Assembly: GCA_942493375.1 (NCBI GenBank)
Contig: OW818698.1
Location: 744,001 to 808,000, forward strand
Length of the DNA: 64,000 bases
Direction: 5' to 3'
Source of the DNA: G942493375 sp942493375
GTDB lineage: Bacteria > Armatimonadota > UBA5829
Part shown: positions 52,045-61,338 of the stretch, in pieces
How the letters are laid out: each line of letters begins with the position of its first letter
Numbering within the stretch: position 1 is the first letter of the stretch
Made by a program: the position numbers and the translations under genes
Notes under the pieces: model-generated
Told to the model about the DNA's origin: nothing
The model's input: the letters and a program-made list of their open reading frames with translations, nothing else
Databases searched by the model: none

Positions 52045-52278
52045 TCATTCGTGCTGCAGGTCTCTGTTACGTTCTTCAAGCAAATCTTCGGTTGCTGAGG
52101 GTCCATCGCCTAAAATACCGCGTAGGTAGTGCAGATAGTTGTCGGGGACTGGAGTAAGCAGGATTGAACCATCTACCTCAGATACAGCAAAACGCTGGCC
52201 AACCTTTATGTTGAGTTTATCACGTATGGCTTTAGGTAGAGTCACCAAGAATTTCGGGGATACGCGAACACTAGCCAT
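52045..52278 (-). CDS. AbrB/MazE-type DNA-binding protein, orphan antitoxin-like
   Basis: The 77-residue protein has the swapped-hairpin AbrB/SpoVT DNA-binding fold (MASVRVSPKFLVTLPKAIRD, LNIKVGQRFAVSEVDGSILL) plus a C-terminal helical tail of the kind that binds a PIN toxin. GAGG lies 8 bases before the ATG. No toxin follows; the next 100 bases are periodic repeats. It may regulate itself or a distant gene, or protect against toxins encoded elsewhere. This is the third antitoxin-like gene in the window without its toxin, not counting the orphan AbiEi. Confidence 0.83.
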   Translation of the reverse strand: MASVRVSPKFLVTLPKAIRDKLNIKVGQRFAVSEVDGSILLTPVPDNYLHYLRGILGDGPSATEDLLEERNRDLQHE

Positions 52279-52354
52279 AATCTTGCCTCAATAACTATCA
52301 TCCAAATTTTACTCCTATTGGTAATATATATCACACTCGCAAGAGAAATATTCC

Positions 52355-52417
52355 CAAACTCTCCTCTTCTCCGCGCCCTCCGCGTCTCCGCGTGAAACTC
52401 CCTTCTCCAAGTCTCCC
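52355..52417. repeat. CTCCGCG periodic repeat, copy 1
   Basis: The sequence contains CTTCTCCGCGCCCTCCGCGT followed by CTCCGCGTGAAACTCCCTTC and TCCAAGTCTCCC. A near-identical copy is at 55554-55617, at the other end of the GH2 gene in between. Read in reverse it ends in GGGAGTTTCACGCGG, fitting the periodic family with a purine-rich block. Confidence 0.75.
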
Positions 52418-52486
52418 AGGGAAGGACTTCCCACTCCGGTACCTAATCCTCTATGAAGTATCAATTGATTATGCGAGGCTATTCCT

Positions 52487-55444
52487 ATGGATATGTTATC
52501 TACTTCTGTATATACACTTGATGGTAATTGGTTTATCGGAATTGACCCTGAGAATATAGGTCGGGAGGAAAAATGGTTCACTGGACCGAGGCAGGATGCT
52601 AAATCGACCGTTGTTCCCGGGAACATTCAAGATGCGTTTCCCGGGTACCATGGGGTTGCATGGTATTGGAGGAGCTTCGATTGTCCTGTAAACCTTCATC
52701 CATCCGGTCGCATCATAATCAAGTTCCATACAGTGGATTATATAGCTGATATCTGGGTCAATGATACCTATGCAGGAGGGCACGAAGGAGGGGAGACTCC
52801 ATTTGAACTCGACGTTACTGACAGTATTATTCAAGGTAATCAGAACCGCATAACAGTCAGGGTACTCAACCCCACTAATGAGCCTATTGATGGAGTAGCG
52901 CTCGCAGAAATACCGCACCTCAACAGGTCTGTTCCTTTTCATACCGGGTATTCCTATAATATCGGGGGTATCCTGGAATCGGTTGAATTGATGCTCTGCC
53001 CGCAGGTCCGCATTACAGACATTTATGCCAATCCAGACTGCAAAACAGGTATCATCCACATTCAAACAAAAGTGGTTAATGCGGGTCCTGAAGTAATTTG
53101 CCGAATGCAGGTAACGGTGGCTCCTGCAGTCCGGGGGGATGATTCTAACCTGAGCAAATTCGACCATAATATACCTGCTGGGGAAAGCACAATTGAGACC
53201 GAGGTTCAGATAAATGAACCCAGGCTCTGGGGACTGGAAGATCCATTTTTATATAGAGTTACGGTCAGGATGTGTGTTCCGACAGGCTCAGTCGACGAAC
53301 GCTCAATAAGATGTGGTTTTAGAGATTTCCGAGTGGAAAACGGGTTCTTCAGACTCAATGGCAAGCGAGTATTCCTCCGAAGCACGCATACAATTAACCA
53401 CTGTCCGGGTGGTGGGATATCCTCCCCTACTCCCGACAGAGACCTGCTGCTACGGGATATGATTTATGCCAAGACCCTGGGATTCAATATGGTCAGGTTC
53501 ATCGCCCAGGCAACACATCCATATATATTGGACATCTGTGATGAGATAGGACTTATGGTATATGAAGAGTCCCGGGCTGCCTGGTGTCTGGCTGATTCCG
53601 AGCATATGAAAAGGCGTTTCGATCTATCCTACCGAGAGATGATAATTCGAGATCGTAACCACCCCAGTGTTACCATTTGGGGTCTACTAAACGAAACTCC
53701 TGACAACCCGGTCTACCAGCACGCCAAAGATAGTCTGAGGTTGGTAAGGGAATATGATAAATTCAGAGTCGTATTGTTGAGCAGCGGTAGATGGGATGCT
53801 GAGTGGAAGACAGGATCTGTCTCCAATCCGGACAGCAGTGTCTGGGAGCATGTATGGGGTTATGAAGACCCGAATGGGGGAACATCCAGTTGGGAACCTT
53901 TAGCTGGAGGTTGTGTAAATGGTGCCGGAGACATCCATGTTTATCCCGAAGTCCCCACCCTTGTAAAAGCTGATGCATTTATTCGGACCCTTGGTGAAGG
54001 AACCAAACCTGTCTTCCTCTCTGAATATGGCATCGGCAGCACAATGAATGTTGTCCGGGAATGGAAAAAATGTATCGAAGCTGGACTGAATCCCAATGCT
54101 GAGGATGTTACCTTGCTCAGGAAAATGGGAGATTGCTTCATTACAGACTGGAACAGGCTCGGATTTGATGGAACTTATGCTTTCCCTGAGGATATGCTGC
54201 GTCACAGCCAGGCGCTCTCTTCACGCTGGAGAGCCCAGGGATTCAGCTTGATAAGGTCGAATCCCAACATCTGCGGATTCAACCTGACTGGTATGCTGGA
54301 CCACGTAATGGCCGGAGAAGGCGTTTGGACCTACTGGAGAGAATGGAAGCCCGGGATTGCTGATGCAATGTCCGAAGGCTGGGCATCGCTGCGGTGGTGC
54401 CTGTTTGTAAAACCCATGCATGTGTATTCAGGCAGAGAATTCGAAGTAGAAGCTGTGGTTGCCAGTGAAGACATACTGAAACCTGGAGACTATCCGGTAT
54501 GTTTCAAAATCATCGGAGATACCGGGGTAGTTTGGGAGCATAGCACTGTTCTGCATGTCCCTGAGACTAAAGACGGTGAAGAAGCACCGCTGGCCTGGCC
54601 TGTAATGTGTGAAAAGGTCACCCTCAATGTCCCTGCAGGCAAGTATGAACTGCATGCAAATATGGAAAACGCAGCTCCGACAGCTGGATTCATCAGTTTC
54701 TATGTCTCAGAGACTGCTAATCTACCTAAGGTAGCATCTCCTGTAACTCTCTGGGGGATTGATTCCAACACAGAGAACTGGCTGAACTCTCAGGGGGTAT
54801 CATGCACAAATCTGAGTGAATCCACTTCCGGCAAGAGAGAAGTCATACTTGTTGGAGATTCCGCTGAGCTTGCTGATGATTCCGATGGCTGGTCAGATCT
54901 TGCCAAACGGGTTGCTCAAGGAAGCACCGTTATATTTGCTTCACCAAAAGCCTTCCAGCGCAAAACCGACCAACCGGAGCCTGATCCAGTCGGCTGGCTG
55001 CCTCTTGAGAACAAAGGTAAAATCCTGGAATATCCGGACTGGCTTTATCACAAAGAGACAGTAGGCAAAGTCCATCCGATATTCGAAGGGCTGCCGGCTA
55101 AAGGCATCCTGGACTGGGACTATTATGGACAGGTAGTATCTCACACCTTGTTAATTGAACAGGACACCCCCGAGGAAACCATCGTGGCCGGATTTGCTGT
55201 CGGTCATTCATATGGTAGTCCAGTTTGTGAAGGCTACATGTGCGGGACAATGCTCTGCTCCTATCCCTTCGGCTCAGGTAAGTTCATAATTAACACCCTG
55301 CGGATACTGGAGAACCTGGATATTATTCCTGCTGCTGACCACCTGCTGGTGAACCTGTTGAACTACACAGCAGGATATACCCAGGGACCAATTGCTGAGC
55401 TGCCGGTGGACTTTGCAGAGAAGCTGAAAAGGATCGGATACTAG
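52487..55444 (+). CDS. GH2 family glycosidase A (beta-galactosidase/glucuronidase type)
   Basis: The 985-residue protein has the GH2 plan: a jelly-roll sugar-binding domain (GYHGVAWYWRSFDCPVNL, YIADIWVNDTYAGGHEGG), an immunoglobulin-like domain, the TIM barrel (GFRDFRVENGFFRLNGKRVF) and extra C-terminal domains. The acid/base is Glu403 in GLLNET and the nucleophile Glu513 in PVFLSEYGIG, so it should be active. There is no signal peptide, suggesting a cytoplasmic or surface-independent role on oligosaccharides. GAGG lies 8 bases before the ATG. A paralogue aligning along its whole visible length lies at 61546. Specificity is not deducible. Confidence 0.93.
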   Translation: MDMLSTSVYTLDGNWFIGIDPENIGREEKWFTGPRQDAKSTVVPGNIQDAFPGYHGVAWYWRSFDCPVNLHPSGRIIIKFHTVDYIADIWVNDTYAGGHEGGETPFELDVTDSIIQGNQNRITVRVLNPTNEPIDGVALAEIPHLNRSVPFHTGYSYNIGGILESVELMLCPQVRITDIYANPDCKTGIIHIQTKVVNAGPEVICRMQVTVAPAVRGDDSNLSKFDHNIPAGESTIETEVQINEPRLWGLEDPFLYRVTVRMCVPTGSVDERSIRCGFRDFRVENGFFRLNGKRVFLRSTHTINHCPGGGISSPTPDRDLLLRDMIYAKTLGFNMVRFIAQATHPYILDICDEIGLMVYEESRAAWCLADSEHMKRRFDLSYREMIIRDRNHPSVTIWGLLNETPDNPVYQHAKDSLRLVREYDKFRVVLLSSGRWDAEWKTGSVSNPDSSVWEHVWGYEDPNGGTSSWEPLAGGCVNGAGDIHVYPEVPTLVKADAFIRTLGEGTKPVFLSEYGIGSTMNVVREWKKCIEAGLNPNAEDVTLLRKMGDCFITDWNRLGFDGTYAFPEDMLRHSQALSSRWRAQGFSLIRSNPNICGFNLTGMLDHVMAGEGVWTYWREWKPGIADAMSEGWASLRWCLFVKPMHVYSGREFEVEAVVASEDILKPGDYPVCFKIIGDTGVVWEHSTVLHVPETKDGEEAPLAWPVMCEKVTLNVPAGKYELHANMENAAPTAGFISFYVSETANLPKVASPVTLWGIDSNTENWLNSQGVSCTNLSESTSGKREVILVGDSAELADDSDGWSDLAKRVAQGSTVIFASPKAFQRKTDQPEPDPVGWLPLENKGKILEYPDWLYHKETVGKVHPIFEGLPAKGILDWDYYGQVVSHTLLIEQDTPEETIVAGFAVGHSYGSPVCEGYMCGTMLCSYPFGSGKFIINTLRILENLDIIPAADHLLVNLLNYTAGYTQGPIAELPVDFAEKLKRIGY

Positions 55445-55447
55445 CAA

Positions 55448-55530
55448 TTGTCATCCTGAGGAACGAAGGATCTGCTTTGTTGACTGTTGAGAGACAGAAA
55501 AAGCAGATCCTTCGTTCCTCAGGATGACAA
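55448..55530. repeat. Long GTCATCCTG hairpin, copy 4 (31-bp perfect stem)
   Basis: Bases 55448-55478 pair exactly with 55500-55530 across a 21-base loop. The arm centre is GAGGAACGAAGG, matched on both sides. It starts only 4 bases after the GH2 stop codon. Confidence 0.9.
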
Positions 55531-55553
55531 TGTTTACAGCTCCCCCCAATCTC

Positions 55554-55617
55554 CAACTCTTCCCCTTCTCCGCGTCCTCCGCATCTCCGCGTGAAACTCC
55601 CTTCCCCAAGTCCCCCC
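55554..55617. repeat. CTCCGCG periodic repeat, copy 2
   Basis: It contains CTTCTCCGCGTCCTCCGCAT followed by CTCCGCGTGAAACTCCCTTC, closely matching 52355-52417, then several CCCAAGTC(C/T)CCC units. It lies between the long hairpin and the AraC gene; no gene is seen in 55445-55681. Confidence 0.75.
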
Positions 55618-55681
55618 ATCTCCCACTCCCCAAGTCTCCCTTCATGTTGCTATCTAAAGCTAATCTACTTTAATATATGGT

Positions 55682-56527
55682 ATGCATGTGAATCCGGAAT
55701 ATAATGAGGTAGTGTCTTCGCTGCCGCAGATAAAGATCTTTGGGCGCTCAACGTTCGATGCCATCTGGGCGGAGAAGGAGCATGAGAACCTGTTCTCGGA
55801 ATTGCTGCATGTGCTGCACGGCAAGGTGGTAGTCAAAACACCCGGGTATACTATTACAGGCACCAGGGGGGATATCATCTACACCCCGGCATTCACCCCT
55901 CACCAGGATCTTTTCTCTACAGACACTATGTTTGAAGCCTACTTAATACAGTTCGACTGGCCTGATGAAATCAATATGCTCAGAAAGTATACTCCAACTC
56001 AGCTGTACTCCATTCAGAAACCGGACAAGCGAAAAATATCCGCAGAAATCCACAACCTTTACCAGACCCTCATTCAGGATAGCTCCCTCAGCCGTGAGAT
56101 AGGCAGTTCCATGCTGTTGACTATTATCCTGCGGCTCTTCCAGGCAGCAGACTCTATTGCCGGCATCAAACCACCGGTCAACCAGCAGACTTCGAACCAC
56201 ATGTTAATGCAGGAAGCTAAGAATTTCATACGAAATGAATACAAGAGGCCGATCACACTCGGTGAAATAGCCTCCGCATTGAACATCAGCGATTACTACC
56301 TGTCACACATATTCAGCCGGGAGAGCGGGTTCACACTCTCCAGTTACCTCACTGATGTCAGGATGCACCACGCTGCCAAACTACTCACCGGTACGCAGGC
56401 TACCGTAACCAGCATTGCCCAGGCAGTCGGGTTTTCAGATGCCTGCTATTTCCGCAAAGTATTCAAACTCCACTTCAGTGTATCGCCCAGAGAATACAGG
56501 ATCCGGGCTATGCGGAAGATGGAATAG
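55682..56527 (+). CDS. AraC/XylS-family transcriptional regulator with cupin sensor
   Basis: The 281-residue protein has an N-terminal cupin-like ligand domain (VLHGKVVVKTPGYTITGTRG, IIYTPAFTPHQDLFSTDTM). The C-terminal double helix-turn-helix starts near residue 180 (ITLGEIASALNISDYYLSHI, FSRESGFTLSSYLTDVRMHH, VTSIAQAVGFSDACYFRKVF, KLHFSVSPREYRIR). Such regulators activate sugar-use genes on binding a sugar. It is flanked by two GH2 genes and a DUF6067-type gene, its probable targets, though no operator was identified. The ribosome site is weak; the start fits the family's usual length. Confidence 0.92.
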   Translation: MHVNPEYNEVVSSLPQIKIFGRSTFDAIWAEKEHENLFSELLHVLHGKVVVKTPGYTITGTRGDIIYTPAFTPHQDLFSTDTMFEAYLIQFDWPDEINMLRKYTPTQLYSIQKPDKRKISAEIHNLYQTLIQDSSLSREIGSSMLLTIILRLFQAADSIAGIKPPVNQQTSNHMLMQEAKNFIRNEYKRPITLGEIASALNISDYYLSHIFSRESGFTLSSYLTDVRMHHAAKLLTGTQATVTSIAQAVGFSDACYFRKVFKLHFSVSPREYRIRAMRKME

Positions 56528-56707
56528 CCTCAATCCGCAAGAATCTACCCGTTATTGCAAAATATTCCTTCTACCATTACCTGCAAGTGATCTATATAAT
56601 GAGGTTAGTCCGTACTGGATTAATCTCTTATATCTATTAAAAAGCAAGCGTTCATAATATTACTGTATACTATAACCAGTTATTATCAATCTATTTGGAG
56701 GAATGAA

Positions 56708-57460
56708 ATGATTTCGAAAAAAGGATTTACTCTAATTGAACTGCTGGTTGTTATTGCTATAATAGCTATCCTGGCAGCAATTCTGTTCCCTGTGTTTGCG
56801 AAAGCAAGGGACAAGGCCAGACAGTCATCATGCGCCAGCAACCAGAAACAGATTGCCCTTGCTATTATGGCTTATGCTCAGGATTATGATGAAATTTTAC
56901 CGGCAGTCTGCGATGTTGAAGGTCTTATACTCAACGCCGGCGGTTACTCGTATACCGGCCCATGGTCTGGGGACTGCACTGTCAACAACCCTACATCCAT
57001 GAACCAGATGATTGACCCATACATCAAAAACCAGCAGCTTTTCAACTGCCCCAGCGGTGCTCCTAATGTACCGGGACAAGGCGTAAGATGGAATGGAGTC
57101 ATATTGGAAAGAGCATATGGTAATAGAGCTCTTGCCTCCATAGGTAAACCATCCGGCATCACACTCGGGATGGAAGCAGGCTTTGATAACTCAGGAGTAG
57201 GACAGGATACCAGTATCAACGAGACCTGGCACCGGACCTCTCCTACTGGTTGGCCTGGTTACTGGTATTTCAGAAATAACTCACTGTTCGGATTTCCGCA
57301 CAGTGGTGGAATGAACCTTTCATTTGTGGATGGACATGTGAAATGGTATAAGAGACAGGGCCTGCATTCCGGGTTATTTGGACTCTACACCAACACAAGC
57401 ACCCACACCGTCTCCGGATTCCCATTCGCCGAAGGTATGGGCGTAGACCTCTCCTATTAA
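56708..57460 (+). CDS. Type IV-like prepilin (N-methylation domain, H-X9-DG)
   Basis: The 250-residue protein has the prepilin leader and cleavage site (MISKKG, then FTLIELLVVIAII), the hydrophobic helix and the LFPVFAKARDKAR stretch common in Armatimonadota and related phyla. The C-terminus carries one H-X9-DG motif (FPHSGGMNLSFVDGH) followed by VKWYKR. After cleavage it would be exported as a pseudopilin and assembled or surface-anchored. GGAGG lies 6 bases before the ATG. No peptidase, ATPase or other secretion gene is near. Lone prepilin-like genes beside glycosidases are frequent in such genomes, suggesting a surface role; that is inference. Confidence 0.92.
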   Translation: MISKKGFTLIELLVVIAIIAILAAILFPVFAKARDKARQSSCASNQKQIALAIMAYAQDYDEILPAVCDVEGLILNAGGYSYTGPWSGDCTVNNPTSMNQMIDPYIKNQQLFNCPSGAPNVPGQGVRWNGVILERAYGNRALASIGKPSGITLGMEAGFDNSGVGQDTSINETWHRTSPTGWPGYWYFRNNSLFGFPHSGGMNLSFVDGHVKWYKRQGLHSGLFGLYTNTSTHTVSGFPFAEGMGVDLSY

Positions 57461-57476
57461 ACCACAAGATTCGTAT

Positions 57477-57502
57477 CCGGAGTAGACTTCCGTCTACTCC
57501 GG
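57477..57502. terminator. 11-bp perfect hairpin after the prepilin gene
   Basis: CCGGAGTAGAC (57477-57487) pairs with GTCTACTCCGG (57492-57502) over a TTCC loop, 16 bases after the stop. No strong T-run follows. It probably separates the prepilin from the DUF6067-type gene. Confidence 0.6.
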
Positions 57503-57556
57503 GTATCCCTTAACGCTATTCTTCACAATCAGACTTCTATGTGCTGGAGTATTCAA

Positions 57557-60500
57557 TTGAAACATTTCGCATATTCAGTTGTATTATTATTATTGGTTAC
57601 CAGTTCTTTTGCAGCAGACCGGGCATGTGTGACGGTTTCTACGTGCACAAAGGCCCCAATTATTGATGGCAAAATTGGTCCGGACGAATGGAAAGATGCC
57701 GCTGCAGTCAGCGGTTTTCTGGAAAATGACAGCATTTCTACTTCCAGTCCCAATTCTATCGCATTCATAACCTATGATAATGAAAACATCTATGTTGCCA
57801 TTCGTATGCCGGAAAACAAAACAGGCAGGCCTACGGGATTTGTCCGCCAGCATGACGATAAAGTGCAGGATGACGACTGTGTGAGGGTGTATCTGGCGCC
57901 TGAAGATCTGACCAAAGCTAAAGAAGCCACGGCATCTTTTGGTGGATATGCGGGGTCGTTCGATAACTGGTATACGGACATCAAAGCCTACTATGAGTTC
58001 GCAATAAACTGTAAAGGCTCAATGGCTGAAGCAAAGAACGATGTCACAACCTGGGATGCTCCCTGGAAAGCCAAAGTATCTATTAGCAAGGGTTACTGGA
58101 CAGCGGAATATGCAATTCCGTTCGCATCGGTTGGTGCATCCGCCTGCCCAATAAATACACTCTGGGGGTTCAATATCTTCAGAAACAGACCAGATGGACG
58201 CAGCGGCTGGGTCAATAATGCCTATGGAGGTTACACTCCCCTACCGGTCGGCGCTATCTTGTTCACCCAGGATCACCCAATAATCCGGCAAACCTTTACC
58301 ACAAAGCCTAAAACCGGAGCAAACAAGCTGGCATTCACTGCAGTCAACAACACGAAAGTTGCAACAACCATTGACCTGACGGTTACGACTCCTGGTGAGT
58401 CTCCGATCAAGAAGACATACACTCTATCTCCAATGGGCACTACTGACATTGCTGCGGATTATTCGCTGGGCAGTGAAGGGAGTCTGTCGACGGGGTATGA
58501 TCTCAGAGTAGCAGGAGAAGCCACTCCCCTGCTCTCCGGAAATGTTGGAATGGTCCTCCCGAAGAAACTGCAGACACAGCTCAGGTACTACTCAACAATC
58601 CGACAGGTCTGGGCTGATATAGTCTTGCTCCCAGGCTCCGGTGCTGCTAGAGCTGTCCTTACAGTAAAGGGAGTCAGCGGTGAATTGTCCAAAACAGAGG
58701 ATCTGGTTAATATCAAGGGCACAACCATCAAGGTCCCTCTGAAAGGTAATCCCGGAGATTCATATACAGGCACACTGATCGTTACATCCAAAGATGGAAA
58801 AGTGCTGGACCAGCAGACTTGCACAAGCATTATAGCGCCAAAATATTCCTGGGCTGGAACTAAAGCCGGACTGCCTTTGAAAGTTCTACCTCCCTGGACA
58901 CCTGTCAAAGTTTTAGGCAATAACATCAACATAGTTGGTAGAACTCTACAGTATTCTGACTCAGCCCTCCCTGCTAAAGCACTGAGTGCAGGCAAGCAGA
59001 TGCTCTCTGCTCCTATTCAAATTGTGCTGAGATCAAATGGCAAGCCGGTTGCATGGCAGTCAAAAACCTGCAAAGTCACTTCAATAGATCAGACCCAGGC
59101 AAAGGTAGAAAGCATCTGGCGCAGCAGAAACTTCGACCTGCGCATCAAATCAACCATTGACTACGATGGCTTCACCTGGAATGAAGCTTCCATCATACCA
59201 AAAGGCAAGCAGCCGGTTGACGCGGTCTATCTGGACATGCCGATGGCTGCCGGGGTCCCTAAATACTACTGCCTGGGCAGTTCACAGTTGGGTGGGAAAA
59301 TATCCCCTGCTGGACTGCGGACGCAATTCTCCATCAGTTACAATATGTGGATTGGAGATGAACGCAGAGGGATTTCATTACTTACTGAAAGAGTAGACTG
59401 GATCAAGAGCAAAGACATCCCTAACCAGGTGCAAGTGATTAATAATCGCTGGAAGACTATGTTCATCGACACCAGGACGGTCCTTTCATCCCCTTACAAT
59501 ATGTCATTCGCTCTGCAATATACACCCACGAAGCCAGTCTCACTGCGCAAATACAATACATATCATGTTCAAGCAGAATGGGACATGCCGACTGCCTTCG
59601 AGAGCGGTTTCATGAATATCGGGGCTGAAAAAAGCGTGAACCTCGATAAAGGCACAATGGAGTTCTGGGTCAAACCGACATTCGATACCAATGAAACCTA
59701 CGATCCTGCAAAAAACAGGGCAATCTACAACAGGCAGTTTTTTACACTCACCACCACTGAACGCGAAACTCTGCTGCTCTACTACAATGCAGACAACCGC
59801 AGTTTCGTCCTGATCAGACAGAATGCTGCAGGGGAGTATATGACTGTCTTAGGAGCTGGCGGAGGAGCGCTGTCTACTGACAAATGGAACTATGTGTCTC
59901 TTACCTGGGGCGACAAAATCAGGCTGAAAGTCAATGATACAGTAGTTGAATCCGAAGCTAAAGGCCTGCTAAAGGGTAGACTTGAGACCAAAGATATGAA
60001 CTTCAACCTGGATAACTTCCAGATAGATGACATCCGAGTATCCAGCATACAGAGAGATATTTCATCAACACCCACATCTAAATTCACAGAGGATACCGAC
60101 ACTCTGCTGCTGGTTAACTGCGAGAATGAAGACAGACCTATCCAGGGCACCCGCAACATACCGTCAGTCACTGTCAATGGATGCATATCAGTCCCCGGCA
60201 GATTCGGAAATGCAATAGGTCGCAATGCAACCGGTCTGCATCTCGACAATATGTATAAACAAGGATTCAGGACAGTTATGTTCCATGAGAACTGGTCACG
60301 ATATCAGGGTTATCCGGACTTAGCTCAAATTCCCAAGCTCAAGGCTGTCGCTGATGCCTGTCATGCTAGGGGAATGCGGTTTGTAATCTACTTTAATCAG
60401 GATGTGTCGGATGCTACTCCGGAATGGAAGGGCATGGAATATGACTTCGGGATCGGTGGAATTCTGCTAAGCTACAGGCGTGAATATGATGAGATCAAGC

Positions 60501-61327
60501 AGAAGGGCTACTACGCCTGTGTAAACGGTCCTTTCGGTGACTTGCTGCTGGATGGAATCGAGAAGATTGCCAAAGAGACCGGGATCGACGGCGTTTATAT
60601 GGACGGGACCAGTGTTGCCTGGCCGTGCGAGAACCCGACCCATGTTGGCTGCGGAGTTGAACTTGGAAATGGCAAATACGGGATGACTATGCCTTTGCGA
60701 GCAACCAGGAAATTCCTGATGCGGCTGCGGAACATATTCGTGCAGCAGGGCAGAGATGTCTACATGAGCGCACACACCGGCGGTGGTATTAATATTGCCA
60801 CAACCTCCCTGTGCGATTCATATCTGGATGGAGAAGCGCTCTACCGTTATAAAAAGGGCTACATACTGGACTCTGGTTCGATCATCTCCTCATATCTTGG
60901 GAGCAATTATGGGTACAGGGGTGAACTCATAGCTGATAAATACACTACTGATGAATCACTTGCAGTATGCCTTGTCAACGACATAGAAATGCGCTGGCAG
61001 CCTGGGTATGTTACAAGGGTTCTGTTGAACTATCAGGATGATAAGACCAGATTCATCCCCTACTGGGACAATTCAACACTTTATAAAGTCAATGCAAAGA
61101 ACGTCCTGGCAAGCGTATACTTAAAACCTGACAAGGCGCTGATGGTAATAGGAAGCCAGACTGAAGACCCATCCGACTGCAATATAAGCGTTGCTCAATT
61201 GCTGAAGAAACTCCCGATCGGAGTAACAGCCAGCAATGCCATCACTGGAGAGACAATCGAGATCAGTAAAGGTATAATATCCCTGCCAATCGCCGGAAGA
61301 AACTGGAAGATGATTGAATTTAAGTAA
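57557..61327 (+). CDS. Exported DUF6067-type glycoside hydrolase with CBM9 and inserted LamG domain
   Basis: The TTG at 57557 is chosen over ATG 57539 because GGAG lies 7 bases before it and a signal peptide follows directly (KHFAYSVVLLLLVTSSFAA); the ATG has no ribosome site. The product has 1256 residues. Order of parts: CBM9-like (DGKIGPDEWKDAA, YWTAEYAIPFASVG), beta-sandwich modules, then a DUF6067-like region (YDGFTWNEASI). A LamG domain (KGTMEFWVKPTFD, KWNYVSLTW, DNFQIDDIRVSS) follows at about residues 685-890. The TIM-barrel core comes last (FRTVMFHENWSRYQGYPD, TGIDGVYMDGTSVAW). The LamG interrupts the region continuous in the paralogue at 48680. It is probably an extracellular glycosidase under the AraC gene nearby. 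Confidence 0.84.
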   Translation: MKHFAYSVVLLLLVTSSFAADRACVTVSTCTKAPIIDGKIGPDEWKDAAAVSGFLENDSISTSSPNSIAFITYDNENIYVAIRMPENKTGRPTGFVRQHDDKVQDDDCVRVYLAPEDLTKAKEATASFGGYAGSFDNWYTDIKAYYEFAINCKGSMAEAKNDVTTWDAPWKAKVSISKGYWTAEYAIPFASVGASACPINTLWGFNIFRNRPDGRSGWVNNAYGGYTPLPVGAILFTQDHPIIRQTFTTKPKTGANKLAFTAVNNTKVATTIDLTVTTPGESPIKKTYTLSPMGTTDIAADYSLGSEGSLSTGYDLRVAGEATPLLSGNVGMVLPKKLQTQLRYYSTIRQVWADIVLLPGSGAARAVLTVKGVSGELSKTEDLVNIKGTTIKVPLKGNPGDSYTGTLIVTSKDGKVLDQQTCTSIIAPKYSWAGTKAGLPLKVLPPWTPVKVLGNNINIVGRTLQYSDSALPAKALSAGKQMLSAPIQIVLRSNGKPVAWQSKTCKVTSIDQTQAKVESIWRSRNFDLRIKSTIDYDGFTWNEASIIPKGKQPVDAVYLDMPMAAGVPKYYCLGSSQLGGKISPAGLRTQFSISYNMWIGDERRGISLLTERVDWIKSKDIPNQVQVINNRWKTMFIDTRTVLSSPYNMSFALQYTPTKPVSLRKYNTYHVQAEWDMPTAFESGFMNIGAEKSVNLDKGTMEFWVKPTFDTNETYDPAKNRAIYNRQFFTLTTTERETLLLYYNADNRSFVLIRQNAAGEYMTVLGAGGGALSTDKWNYVSLTWGDKIRLKVNDTVVESEAKGLLKGRLETKDMNFNLDNFQIDDIRVSSIQRDISSTPTSKFTEDTDTLLLVNCENEDRPIQGTRNIPSVTVNGCISVPGRFGNAIGRNATGLHLDNMYKQGFRTVMFHENWSRYQGYPDLAQIPKLKAVADACHARGMRFVIYFNQDVSDATPEWKGMEYDFGIGGILLSYRREYDEIKQKGYYACVNGPFGDLLLDGIEKIAKETGIDGVYMDGTSVAWPCENPTHVGCGVELGNGKYGMTMPLRATRKFLMRLRNIFVQQGRDVYMSAHTGGGINIATTSLCDSYLDGEALYRYKKGYILDSGSIISSYLGSNYGYRGELIADKYTTDESLAVCLVNDIEMRWQPGYVTRVLLNYQDDKTRFIPYWDNSTLYKVNAKNVLASVYLKPDKALMVIGSQTEDPSDCNISVAQLLKKLPIGVTASNAITGETIEISKGIISLPIAGRNWKMIEFK

Positions 61328-61338
61328 GTTTTTTGAAT

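Noticed and set aside
52496..53167. 223-codon open frame opposite GH2 gene A
   Set aside because: Shadow of the GH2 sugar-binding domain; no family features.
57539..57556. ATG start for the LamG-containing DUF6067-type gene
   Set aside because: No ribosome site precedes it, while TTG at 57557 has GGAG at 7 bases and begins the signal peptide directly.
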